DNA from: an uncultured Bacteroidota bacterium
Lineage (GTDB): Bacteria; Bacteroidota; Bacteroidia; AKYH767-A; OLB10
Direction of reading: 5' to 3'
Length of the DNA: 33,360 nucleotides
NCBI GenBank assembly: GCA_903881665.1
Contig: CAIRUC010000039.1
Coordinates: 1 to 33,360 of the forward strand
Below the pieces are notes generated by a model. That model did no database searches, was not told where the DNA came from, and saw nothing but the letters and a program-made list of their open reading frames with translations. The translations under genes were made by a program, and so were the position numbers. Positions within the stretch are counted from its first letter, which is position 1. The number at the start of each line of letters is the position of its first letter. This document shows positions 26,539 to 33,360 of this stretch, piece by piece.

Positions 26539-27225
26539 TTACATATCAAACTTATATCCAATACCCTTAATGGTTTTAATTGAATCGTCGCCCAATTTTT
26601 CACGAATCTTTCGAATGTGTACATCAATAGTACGATCTCCAACTATTATATCGGTACCCCATACTCTTGACAAAATATCTTCTCTGGTAAAAACTTTTCC
26701 AGGCTTTGATGTAAGTAATGACAATAATTCAAATTCTTTTCTTGGCAGCGAAATCGCCTCTTCGCCTTTGTAAACCAAATAACTTTCGCGATCGATTCTT
26801 ATGTTTCCTATTTGAACAGTTGATGAAGCCGCAGGAGTATTTCCGTTTGAACGTCGCAAAAGTGCTTTTATTCTACTAATCATTATCCTTGGCTTTATTG
26901 GCTTACTGATATAGTCATCAGCACCAACATCAAACCCTGCTAATTGAGAATATTCTTCATTCCGAGCAGTTAAAAAAGTAATAATGGTATGTTCTAACTC
27001 TGGCAAATCACGCATCGTTCTACAAGCTTCTATCCCATCCATTACTGGCATCATAATATCAAGAATTACTAATTGAGGCTTTTCTCGTTTGGCAATATCA
27101 ACAGCTTCCCGCCCATTCTTGGCTAACAAAACACTGTAGCCTTCTTTCTTCAGGTTGTAGTCCATGAACTCCAGAATATCTGGTTCATCATCTACTAACA
27201 AAATTTTAATTGTTGAATTATCCAT
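26539..27225 (-). CDS. OmpR-family response regulator, PhoB-like
   Basis: The 228-residue regulator has a receiver domain with acidic pocket Asp12-Asp13, phospho-acceptor Asp56 in LVILDIMMP, Thr86 and Lys108, and a C-terminal winged-helix DNA-binding domain (about 130-228) ending in GDRTIDVHIRKIREKLGDD and IKGIGYKF. This is the OmpR/PhoB type, whose members bind tandem direct repeats spaced about one helical turn apart. It is first in a regulator-kinase operon. An 11-bp repeat array lies in its own promoter and similar arrays precede three outer-membrane genes across the divergent region and beyond, which fits an autoregulated PhoB-type factor. Confidence 0.92.
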   Translation of the reverse strand: MDNSTIKILLVDDEPDILEFMDYNLKKEGYSVLLAKNGREAVDIAKREKPQLVILDIMMPVMDGIEACRTMRDLPELEHTIITFLTARNEEYSQLAGFDVGADDYISKPIKPRIMISRIKALLRRSNGNTPAASSTVQIGNIRIDRESYLVYKGEEAISLPRKEFELLSLLTSKPGKVFTREDILSRVWGTDIIVGDRTIDVHIRKIREKLGDDSIKTIKGIGYKFDM

Positions 27226-27244
27226 TTAGTTTTAATTCTCAGCT

Positions 27245-27289
27245 CAAAGATCGTTACCACGTATTACCAAATTGTTAATTGTGCATTAA
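27245..27289 (-). promoter_or_regulatory. 11-bp repeat array and -7-like TTTG at the response-regulator promoter
   Basis: On the minus strand, half-sites TTAATG (27289-27284), TTAACA (27278-27273) and GTAATA (27267-27262) are spaced by exactly 11 bp, and GTAACG follows at 10 bp. They begin 41, 30 and 19 bp before TTTG (27248-27245), the same register as at the three downstream promoters. TTTG is 19 bases before the start codon, like the 19 and 21 at the receptor and porin genes. This suggests that the regulator controls its own operon. Confidence 0.55.
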
Positions 27290-27395
27290 GCGATTCATAT
27301 TTTTTTATTCCAAAAGGTGCTTATGTCAATTCCATTACAATATTACAAATATACTTCGAATTGAAGCTTTTTATTTCACAAGCAAACTTACGGTC

Positions 27396-27453
27396 TTAAC
27401 ATTTTGATAAAGTTAAAGTAATAAAGAATTAGGATTGTAATTAGTCCTTTGCA
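27396..27453 (+). promoter_or_regulatory. 11-bp repeat array (candidate Pho box) and -7 element of the TonB receptor gene
   Basis: Half-sites TTAACA (27396), ATAAAG (27407), GTAATA (27418) and TTAGGA (27429) follow each other at exactly 11 bp. TTTGCA (27448-27453) stands 52 bp after the first one and 17 bases before the ATG. No standard -33 element is seen; the last repeats occupy that place. Downstream of TTTGCA the sequence TTGGAAA is nearly the same as at the porin promoter. Confidence 0.6.
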
Positions 27454-27470
27454 TTGGAAATCAGAAACCA

Positions 27471-30281
27471 ATGAAAAAGCACATTATCTTTACCTTAATT
27501 ATTTGTTTAGCAATTGTTTACAATTCGCTAGCACAAACAGGAAGCATCGAAGGCATCCTTACCGATAGCCAAAGTAGTGAAACATTAATCGGTGCAAATG
27601 TGATTATTAAAGGCACTACTTCGGGATCAGTTACCGATATCGACGGAAAGTTTTTAATTACAAACTTAAAACCTGGTAATTATTCTTTAGTTCTTTCTTA
27701 TGTTGGCTATACCAATCAAACAATCGAAGCGGTCGCTGTATCGGAAGGAAAAAAGACAAACATCAACATAAAATTAATTTCTAACGTAAAGCTTTTAAAA
27801 GAAACAAGCGTAACCACTACTCGTATAACTCATACCGAAAATGCTGTTTTAGCTGAAATGAGGCAAGCTGAACAAGTAATGGTAGGTGTTTCAAGCCAGC
27901 AGATAGGAAAAACGCAAGATAAAAACGCAACAGAAGTAATTCGTCGTTTGCCAGGAGTTACGGTTATTGAAGATCGATTTATAATGATTCGTGGGCTAAG
28001 TGAGAGATATAATGCGGTACTTTTAAATGATGCATTAGCACCTAGTGTAGAATCAGATAAAAAAGCTTTTTCATTTGATTTGATTCCGAGTAGTATGATA
28101 GATCGTATTCTTATCTATAAATCAGGTGCGCCCGAACTTCCGGGTGAATTTGCGGGAGGAGCCATAAAAATTTACACTAAAAATTTTCCTGACAAAGATT
28201 ATATCACTGCTAGTTATGGAATCGGTGTGCGTTCGGGAACTACGCTCAATAGCTTTTATCAGTCGGCTGGAAAATCGAGCGATTGGATGGGTGTTGACAA
28301 TGGCAACAGAGATTTACCAAATTGGTTTCCTTCAAGTATTGCTGGCTTAACAACTGACCAACAAGTTGCCTTAGCGAAGGAATTACCAAACGCATGGATT
28401 GCTAAACAAAATTCAGCACCAATCGATCAGAAATTTAATTTCGGTTTTGCGAAATCATTTTCAATAGGCAAAATAAAATCGGCGAACATTACCAACATCA
28501 ATTATTCTACTTCGTATGAAAATAGAGTTGCTCAAAACTTTAATTACAATGCTTACAATATTGAACAACAAAAAAGCGACACCATCTATTCTTACAACGA
28601 TAACACGTACTCGAAAAAAATTAATTGGAGCGTAATGCATAATTGGGCGTTTCAAATATCAAGTAAAACTAAAATTGAATTCAGAAATTTATTTAATCAA
28701 ACAGGTAATAATAGCACGGCGATTAGATCTGGTGAAAATTTTGAAGAAGGTAATTTAGTAAAAAATTATGCTTTTAGATATAACGAAAGAAGTATTTATT
28801 CGGGACAACTTTCAGGAACGCATCACTTAAATCAGGAACGCACTAAAATCAATTGGAACCTAGGTTATTCATTAACAAGAAGCAAAGAACCTGATTACAG
28901 AAGATTACGTACGTTCAATTCAATTTACGATAATGACACTTCTTATGTTGTTCAAATTAACACAACGGCTTCGCAACAAGATGCAGGTAGATTCTATTCG
29001 ATTTTGAACGAAGATATCGGAATGGCATCTGCTGATATTGAACAAGACCTTTATTCAATTAATGAGATAAGGAAAATAAAATTAAAAGCAGGATTTTATG
29101 CTGAATCAAAAACAAGATCATTTAGCGCGCGTTGGATGTCGTACAAAAGAGCCAGCTTCGATAATTTCGACTACTCATTATTATACCTACCCATTGACCA
29201 AGTTTTTTCTACACAAAATATAAACGACAGTACTGGATTTAAAATTGACGAAGGCACGAATGCAACGGATCAATACACGGCAGATAATTTTTTAACGGCG
29301 GGGTATGTAAGTATTAGTTGGCCGATCTCCGAGAACATAAATGCAAGCGGAGGCCTTCGTATAGAAAACAACCAACAGCATTTAAATTCGAAAAACAATA
29401 ACGGAAATAAAATCGAAGTCAATAATCCTACAACAAAACTATTGCCGTCAATAAACTTCACATATAACTTAAATTCGAAATCATTAATTCGTTTAGCTTA
29501 CGCAAGAACTCTTAACCGACCAGAATTTAGAGAACTAGCTCCTTATGCGTATTACGATTTTATTTTCAACAACGTATTAAAAGGCAATACTTCACTTAAA
29601 ACTCCTGATATTGATAATATCGATGCTCGTTGGGAATTTTATCCAGGAATCGGTGAGTTAATTTCTGCAGGTGTATTTTACAAAGTATTCACTAACCCCA
29701 TCGAACAATACTTTGAACCAGGTGCCGGATCAGGAGGAACAAGAAATTTCATTTTCAATAATGCTCAAAAAGCAACCAGCTATGGAATTGAATTAGACAT
29801 TAAAAAATCATTAGAACCTATCTTTAAAACAGGTTTTTTTAGCAGACTTGCAATTGGAGCGAATACCTCTTTAATAAAAAGCAATGTCAACTTAGGAGAT
29901 CAAGCTGTAGGACAAAAAAGTAATCGTCCGATGATGGGACAATCGCCTTACACTGTAAATGCAGGAGTATATTATACAAATGAAGAAAATGGACTTCAAT
30001 GCAACTTACTCTACAACATTGTAGGAAAAAGAGTGTATGCTGTTGGAACAGTTGGAACCCCTGACGTATATGAACTATCTAGAAACTCCATTGACTTTTC
30101 GATTTCAAAGAAAATTGGGAAATTTATTGAAATCAAAGCAGGAGCCCAAGATATTTTAAATGAAGCTTTTCGTCTTAGACAAGACTCAAATGAAGACGGC
30201 GTCATTAATAATTCAGACGAAACAATCATGAGCTATAAAAGAGGCAGTTTATTTTCTTTAGGTTTTTCGGTGAATTACTAA
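27471..30281 (+). CDS. TonB-dependent outer-membrane receptor
   Basis: This 936-residue receptor has a signal peptide (1-21, ending NSLA before Gln), a carboxypeptidase-regulatory-like domain at about 24-108 (GSIEGILTDSQ, then LSYVGYTNQTI), a plug domain at about 130-240 (EVIRRLPGVTVIEDRFIMIRG) and a beta-barrel ending in GFSVNY. Such proteins import a ligand through the outer membrane using TonB energy. There is no SusD gene beside it, so a classical glycan-uptake pair is unlikely. The plug motif SERYNAVLLNDALAPSVESD defines a subgroup whose ligand I cannot name. Its promoter shares an 11-bp repeat array with the following lipoprotein and porin genes, suggesting that all three are switched on together, perhaps by low phosphate. 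A terminator follows. Confidence 0.92.
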   Translation: MKKHIIFTLIICLAIVYNSLAQTGSIEGILTDSQSSETLIGANVIIKGTTSGSVTDIDGKFLITNLKPGNYSLVLSYVGYTNQTIEAVAVSEGKKTNINIKLISNVKLLKETSVTTTRITHTENAVLAEMRQAEQVMVGVSSQQIGKTQDKNATEVIRRLPGVTVIEDRFIMIRGLSERYNAVLLNDALAPSVESDKKAFSFDLIPSSMIDRILIYKSGAPELPGEFAGGAIKIYTKNFPDKDYITASYGIGVRSGTTLNSFYQSAGKSSDWMGVDNGNRDLPNWFPSSIAGLTTDQQVALAKELPNAWIAKQNSAPIDQKFNFGFAKSFSIGKIKSANITNINYSTSYENRVAQNFNYNAYNIEQQKSDTIYSYNDNTYSKKINWSVMHNWAFQISSKTKIEFRNLFNQTGNNSTAIRSGENFEEGNLVKNYAFRYNERSIYSGQLSGTHHLNQERTKINWNLGYSLTRSKEPDYRRLRTFNSIYDNDTSYVVQINTTASQQDAGRFYSILNEDIGMASADIEQDLYSINEIRKIKLKAGFYAESKTRSFSARWMSYKRASFDNFDYSLLYLPIDQVFSTQNINDSTGFKIDEGTNATDQYTADNFLTAGYVSISWPISENINASGGLRIENNQQHLNSKNNNGNKIEVNNPTTKLLPSINFTYNLNSKSLIRLAYARTLNRPEFRELAPYAYYDFIFNNVLKGNTSLKTPDIDNIDARWEFYPGIGELISAGVFYKVFTNPIEQYFEPGAGSGGTRNFIFNNAQKATSYGIELDIKKSLEPIFKTGFFSRLAIGANTSLIKSNVNLGDQAVGQKSNRPMMGQSPYTVNAGVYYTNEENGLQCNLLYNIVGKRVYAVGTVGTPDVYELSRNSIDFSISKKIGKFIEIKAGAQDILNEAFRLRQDSNEDGVINNSDETIMSYKRGSLFSLGFSVNY

Positions 30282-30300
30282 ACGCTATCAGCATAAATTC

Positions 30301-30334
30301 AAAAGGCGAATGTTAATTTCATTCGCCTTTTTTT
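30301..30334 (+). terminator. Rho-independent terminator after the TonB receptor gene
   Basis: AAAAGGCGAATG (30301-30312) and CATTCGCCTTTT (30320-30331) form a 12-bp stem with a 7-nt loop, followed by a T-run to 30334. It ends 4 bases before the lipoprotein's repeat array, so the lipoprotein gene is set apart as its own transcription unit. Confidence 0.88.
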
Positions 30335-30338
30335 ATTC

Positions 30339-30396
30339 TTAACAATTCGTTTAAATATCATTAACAATACATTGATGTTGCGGAATTAATCTTGCA
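30339..30396 (+). promoter_or_regulatory. 11-bp repeat array (candidate Pho box) and -7 element of the lipoprotein gene
   Basis: TTAACA (30339), TTTAAA (30350) and TTAACA (30361) are spaced by exactly 11 bp, with a weaker TTGATG at 30372. CTTGCA (30391-30396) begins 52 bp after the first TTAACA, and TAATCTTG (30387-30394) is one base off TAnnTTTG. The two perfect TTAACA half-sites are 22 bp apart, two helical turns. Confidence 0.65.
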
Positions 30397-30428
30397 CTAT
30401 CAGAAACAACAATTAAAAAAACTAAGTC

Positions 30429-31787
30429 ATGAAATCATTTCATTTCAGAAAAACAATTACAGCATTATCAATTGCCGTATTGGCGGCATCAACTGTATTT
30501 ACAGGATGCAAAAAAGACAATGAAGACACAACCACTCCTATAGTATCAGGACAAGAAATCTCTATTCAAGATAGTATTACAACGAATACTACTTGGACAG
30601 CAAACAACAAATACATACTTAATGGATTTGTTTATGTTACAAACGGAGCTACACTTACAATCGAAGCAGGAACTATTATTAAAGGAGAAAAAACGTCTAA
30701 GGGAACATTAATTATTAAACGCGGTGCTAAAATCATGGCAACCGGAACTTCAACTAATCCAATTATTTTCACATCAGCACAACCAAAAGGTTCACGTGCT
30801 CCTGGCGATTGGGGTGGTGTTATCGTTTGCGGAAATGCACCAGTAAATTTAGCAGGTGGGCAAGGACTTATTGAAGGTGGACCTGATGCTTACTATGGAG
30901 GAAATGATGCCGCTGACAATTCAGGTAAAATTCAATATGTACGTATCGAATTTGCAGGTGTGGCTTTACAACCTAACCAAGAAATCAACGGATTAACTTT
31001 AGGTGGTGTTGGTAATGGAACAACAATCGATCACGTTCAAGTTTCTTACGGCGGCGACGATGCATTCGAAATGTTTGGAGGAACAGTTAACATGAATCAT
31101 CTGGTAACATTCAAAACAACGGACGATGATTTAGATACTGATAATGGATTTAGCGGAAAAGTTCAATTTGCAGTGGTGTTACGTGATCCAAATATTGCCG
31201 ATGTATCAGGATCAAATGCATTCGAATCAGATAATGATGCTTCAGGAACAACAACTACACCATATACTAATCCCGTATTTTGTAACATCAGCGTTTTCGG
31301 ACCGAAATCAGATACCGCAAACGCAGTAAACGGAAACTTTAAGCGCGGTGCTCATATTAGAAGAAGTTCAAAAGCGTGCATTTACAACTCTTTAATCAGC
31401 GGCTTCCCAGTTGGATTATTAGTTGACGGAGCAAATTCGGAAACAAATGCAACGAATGATGCATTACAAATTAGAAATACAATTATTTCTGGCTGCAACA
31501 CGCCATTAGGAGTTGCTTCAGGAAGCACTTTCGATATCGCAACTTGGTTCAATAATGCGGCCTATGGTAACTCAATCCAGTATTCAAACTCGAACTTGGC
31601 GAACGATCCTTATAACTTAATAACCCCTGATTTCTTACCAAAAACAGGATCTCCACTACTTTCCGGTGCCGATTTTAGTGCTACTAACCTATCTGGATTA
31701 ACAATTACATCATATAGAGGAGCATTCAACACAACAAATTGGACATCAGGCTGGGCAAACTTTAACCCTCAAAATACTGATTATTAA
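30429..31787 (+). CDS. Beta-helix lipoprotein of unknown function in the receptor-porin locus
   Basis: The 452-residue protein is a predicted lipoprotein (lipobox ending TGC, Cys27, followed by KKDNED). After a short acidic linker it reads TTNTTWTANNKYILNGFVYV, then GATLTIEAGTIIKG and ATGTSTNPIIFTS: short strand-turn repeats typical of a right-handed parallel beta-helix. Many Asp and Gly residues (GGDDAFEMFGG, TTDDDLDTDNG, ESDNDASG) could bind metal ions. There is no T9SS tail and no catalytic motif that I can identify. It has its own promoter with the 11-bp array and lies between a TonB receptor and a phosphate-selective-type porin, so a surface role in phosphate or phosphorylated-substrate capture is plausible but unproven. 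Confidence 0.85.
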   Translation: MKSFHFRKTITALSIAVLAASTVFTGCKKDNEDTTTPIVSGQEISIQDSITTNTTWTANNKYILNGFVYVTNGATLTIEAGTIIKGEKTSKGTLIIKRGAKIMATGTSTNPIIFTSAQPKGSRAPGDWGGVIVCGNAPVNLAGGQGLIEGGPDAYYGGNDAADNSGKIQYVRIEFAGVALQPNQEINGLTLGGVGNGTTIDHVQVSYGGDDAFEMFGGTVNMNHLVTFKTTDDDLDTDNGFSGKVQFAVVLRDPNIADVSGSNAFESDNDASGTTTTPYTNPVFCNISVFGPKSDTANAVNGNFKRGAHIRRSSKACIYNSLISGFPVGLLVDGANSETNATNDALQIRNTIISGCNTPLGVASGSTFDIATWFNNAAYGNSIQYSNSNLANDPYNLITPDFLPKTGSPLLSGADFSATNLSGLTITSYRGAFNTTNWTSGWANFNPQNTDY

Positions 31788-31806
31788 ATATTTCTGCTTT
31801 TACTCC

Positions 31807-31840
31807 AAAAAAGGCTTCCCCATTGGGGAGGCTTTTTTTT
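31807..31840 (+). terminator. Rho-independent terminator after the lipoprotein gene
   Basis: AAAAAAGGCTTCCCC (31807-31821) pairs with GGGGAGGCTTTTTTT (31825-31839) around an ATT loop, with two G-U pairs. The strong GC core and eight T residues make it convincing. The porin's repeat array starts 5 bases later. Confidence 0.88.
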
Positions 31841-31844
31841 GCAC

Positions 31845-31902
31845 TTAACATTAACATAACATTTGCGTAATCTACCGTTAACAATTTCTTAATCGCTTTG
31901 CA
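31845..31902 (+). promoter_or_regulatory. Five-unit 11-bp repeat array (candidate Pho box) and -7 element of the porin gene
   Basis: Five half-sites follow in exact 11-bp phase: TTAACA (31845), ATAACA (31856), GTAATC (31867), TTAACA (31878) and TTAATC (31889), each with TAA at positions 2-4. TTTGCA (31897-31902) begins 52 bp after the first. Then comes GTGGAAA, close to TTGGAAA at the receptor gene. The order TTAACA, ATAAnn, GTAATn, TTAnnA is the same as upstream of the receptor gene. Confidence 0.7.
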
Positions 31903-31921
31903 GTGGAAAAAAGCAACTTCA

Positions 31922-33352
31922 ATGCAAAAATCATCACTAATCATTGCCAAAGGAATATTTGTATTCATGGCCGCCATGTTAACGCTGAATGCACATGCTC
32001 AGCAAACTGATTCAACCCAAACCGACACCACGGTGGTTGAAGAGTCTTCTAATTCTTTTTCTGCAATAGAACTCGAACCAGAAGATACTACCCAACAAAC
32101 TATCGGAAAAATGTATTGCGATATTGAACTCTTAAAAAGATTTCAACTTTCGGGATATATTCAAACTCAATTTCAATGGGCAGATTCATCAGGCATTGCG
32201 TCAGCAGCAGGCGGTAACTTTAGCACGGGAGTAGACAAACGTTTTTCAGTAAGAAGAGGTCGTTTAAAAGTAACATACGATAAATATTTCAGCAAAGTTG
32301 TTTTCCAAACAGACATGACCGAAAGAGGGCTTCGCATAGTAGAAGCATATGCCAGTGTAACAGAAGAAAGATTTTACTGGGCAACAATAACCGCGGGTAT
32401 TTTCAATCGTCCATTTGGATATGAAATTGAATACACCTCAAATATGCGCGAGGCTCCTGAAAGAGGTCGCATGTCGGGAAACTTATTTCCGAATGAAAGA
32501 GATCTAGGAGCTAAACTTACGCTTCAAGGACCAAAATTCGGAATTTGGAATTGGCTAAAACTTGATGTAGCAATGGTAACAGGCGTTGGTTCTCCTGATG
32601 CTAACTCAGGAATTTCTGACTACGACAAAAGAAAAGATTTAATAACCCACTTAACAGTAAATCGTGCTAACAGAAACGAAGATATTAAATACGGTTTTGG
32701 ACTATCATATTATGATGGTGGAGTTGTTTTTAATAGTGATTCATCTTATGTACTTTTTACCGATAGCTCAGGAATAAAAACATTTCATGTTGATTCGGTG
32801 GCTCCCGATAGTTATGCTCCACGAAAATATTATGGATTAGATGCTCAACTACAAAAAGATTTCAAATGGGGAATATTTACACTGAAAGTTGAATATATTC
32901 AAGGAACACACTCCAGTCAATATTTAACAACAAAATCATACCAATCGAAGCCAACTGCACCCGTGTACATTAGAAAATTCAATGGAGCCTATATTGAATT
33001 AGCACAAAACTTTAATCGCCCAATTTCAGATAACAAATTCTTGAACACAATTTATTCTATCATCCCTGGACAAATAGTTATTAAATACGACTGGTACGAC
33101 CCAAATACAGAAGTTAAAGGGGATGACATTGGAAAAGATGTAAAAACCGGAACAGCAGGCAGGATAGTTACAAATGCAACTGATTTACGATATGATACAT
33201 TTGGGTTTGGTGTTGCTTACTTTTTAAGTAATAATGCAAAAATTCTTGCTTATTATGATACCGTAAAAAATGAAACATCAAAAAACCTTAAAGACTACAC
33301 AAAGGATTTAAAAGACAACGTACTAACTTTGCGACTTCAATATAAATTCTAA
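31922..33352 (+). CDS. Porin, phosphate-selective OprP/OprO type
   Basis: With the ATG at 31922 the protein has 476 residues, a signal peptide ending AHA before Gln, an acidic Thr-rich stretch at about 30-60, and a beta-barrel domain ending in the C-terminal Phe of LRLQYKF. Strands such as FQLSGYIQTQFQW, FSVRRGRLKVTYDKYF and ITAGIFNRPFGYEIEYTS match the phosphate-selective porin family, where arginines of RRGRL-type strands line the pore. The frame can also open at TTG 31898, but that TTG is part of the -7 element, so the ATG is preferred. Selectivity for phosphate is inferred from family and from the PhoB-type repeats in its promoter. The stop lies 8 bp before the end of the window. Confidence 0.88.
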   Translation: MQKSSLIIAKGIFVFMAAMLTLNAHAQQTDSTQTDTTVVEESSNSFSAIELEPEDTTQQTIGKMYCDIELLKRFQLSGYIQTQFQWADSSGIASAAGGNFSTGVDKRFSVRRGRLKVTYDKYFSKVVFQTDMTERGLRIVEAYASVTEERFYWATITAGIFNRPFGYEIEYTSNMREAPERGRMSGNLFPNERDLGAKLTLQGPKFGIWNWLKLDVAMVTGVGSPDANSGISDYDKRKDLITHLTVNRANRNEDIKYGFGLSYYDGGVVFNSDSSYVLFTDSSGIKTFHVDSVAPDSYAPRKYYGLDAQLQKDFKWGIFTLKVEYIQGTHSSQYLTTKSYQSKPTAPVYIRKFNGAYIELAQNFNRPISDNKFLNTIYSIIPGQIVIKYDWYDPNTEVKGDDIGKDVKTGTAGRIVTNATDLRYDTFGFGVAYFLSNNAKILAYYDTVKNETSKNLKDYTKDLKDNVLTLRLQYKF

Positions 33353-33360
33353 AATTAAAA

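Noticed and set aside
27347..27354. TATATTTG on the minus strand, an exact -7 match, as the response-regulator promoter.
   Set aside because: It would give a leader of over 110 bases containing the repeat array. The TTTG at 27245-27248 fits the spacing seen at the other three promoters better. Kept only as an alternative.
27471..30281. TonB receptor as part of a SusCD polysaccharide-utilisation locus.
   Set aside because: No SusD-like gene or glycoside hydrolase is nearby; the next genes are a beta-helix lipoprotein and a phosphate-selective-type porin.
31898..31921. TTG start that would add eight residues to the porin.
   Set aside because: This TTG is part of the TTTGCA promoter element shared with the receptor gene; the ATG at 31922 gives a normal signal peptide.
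1..33360. CRISPR array, tRNA, rRNA, insertion sequence, prophage, toxin-antitoxin or defence island.
   Set aside because: No regularly spaced long repeats, cloverleaf sequences, transposase motifs or known defence proteins were seen. The only regular repeats are the 11-bp promoter arrays.

Overview
This 33.4 kb window looks like chromosomal DNA from a low-GC member of the Bacteroidota. The signs are C-terminal type IX secretion (T9SS) sorting tails, a TonB-dependent receptor with an N-terminal carboxypeptidase-regulatory-like domain, an Omp28-type lipoprotein, a fused alpha-beta 2-oxoacid dehydrogenase E1, TAnnTTTG-type -7 promoter elements, and few Shine-Dalgarno sequences. The order or genus cannot be fixed from the sequence. 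I see no rRNA, tRNA, CRISPR array, insertion sequence or phage gene. No gene-free stretch exceeds about 260 bp.

Layout. 1-6.7 kb (minus strand): a cut DUF1572/DinB-like gene and a glutathione peroxidase, then hisS-hutH-secreted C1 peptidase as a tight unit, then ettA. 6.8-11.2 kb: two convergent secreted T9SS cargo proteins, a subtilisin-like protease and an FG-GAP repeat protein, whose ends overlap by 4 bp. 11.26-16.8 kb (plus): a UbiA-family (MqnP-type) prenyltransferase, fused E1, murQ, a conserved Bacteroidota protein of unknown function and an RlpA-like protein. 16.8-20.85 kb: a Nudix hydrolase, an Omp28-like lipoprotein, and an MsbA-like ABC exporter with a CoA-pyrophosphatase-type Nudix gene. 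20.9-25.4 kb: a small exported TonB-C-terminal-like protein, clpB, and a convergent agmatinase/arginase-family gene that shares a 22-bp terminator with clpB. 25.4-33.4 kb: a PhoB/PhoR-like two-component system, followed by a TonB-dependent receptor, a beta-helix lipoprotein and a phosphate-selective-type porin.

The most interesting part is the last 8 kb. Upstream of the receptor, the lipoprotein and the porin there is an array of 11-bp-spaced repeats beginning with TTAACA. In all three cases the first TTAACA lies exactly 52 bp before a (T/C)TTGCA -7 element. The response-regulator gene carries a similar array in the same register on its own strand. An 11-bp direct repeat of a TTAACA-like half-site is the known form of PhoB/PhoP boxes. 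The simplest reading is a compact, autoregulated phosphate-starvation regulon that builds an outer-membrane uptake system containing a beta-helix lipoprotein of unknown role. This is inferred from sequence and needs a binding or expression test.

Smaller points of interest are the hisS-hutH-peptidase gene order, a six-codon leader ORF whose stop overlaps the clpB start beneath a hairpin, an RlpA-like protein lacking two of the three residues known to matter in Pseudomonas RlpA, and several overlapping or shared 3' ends.
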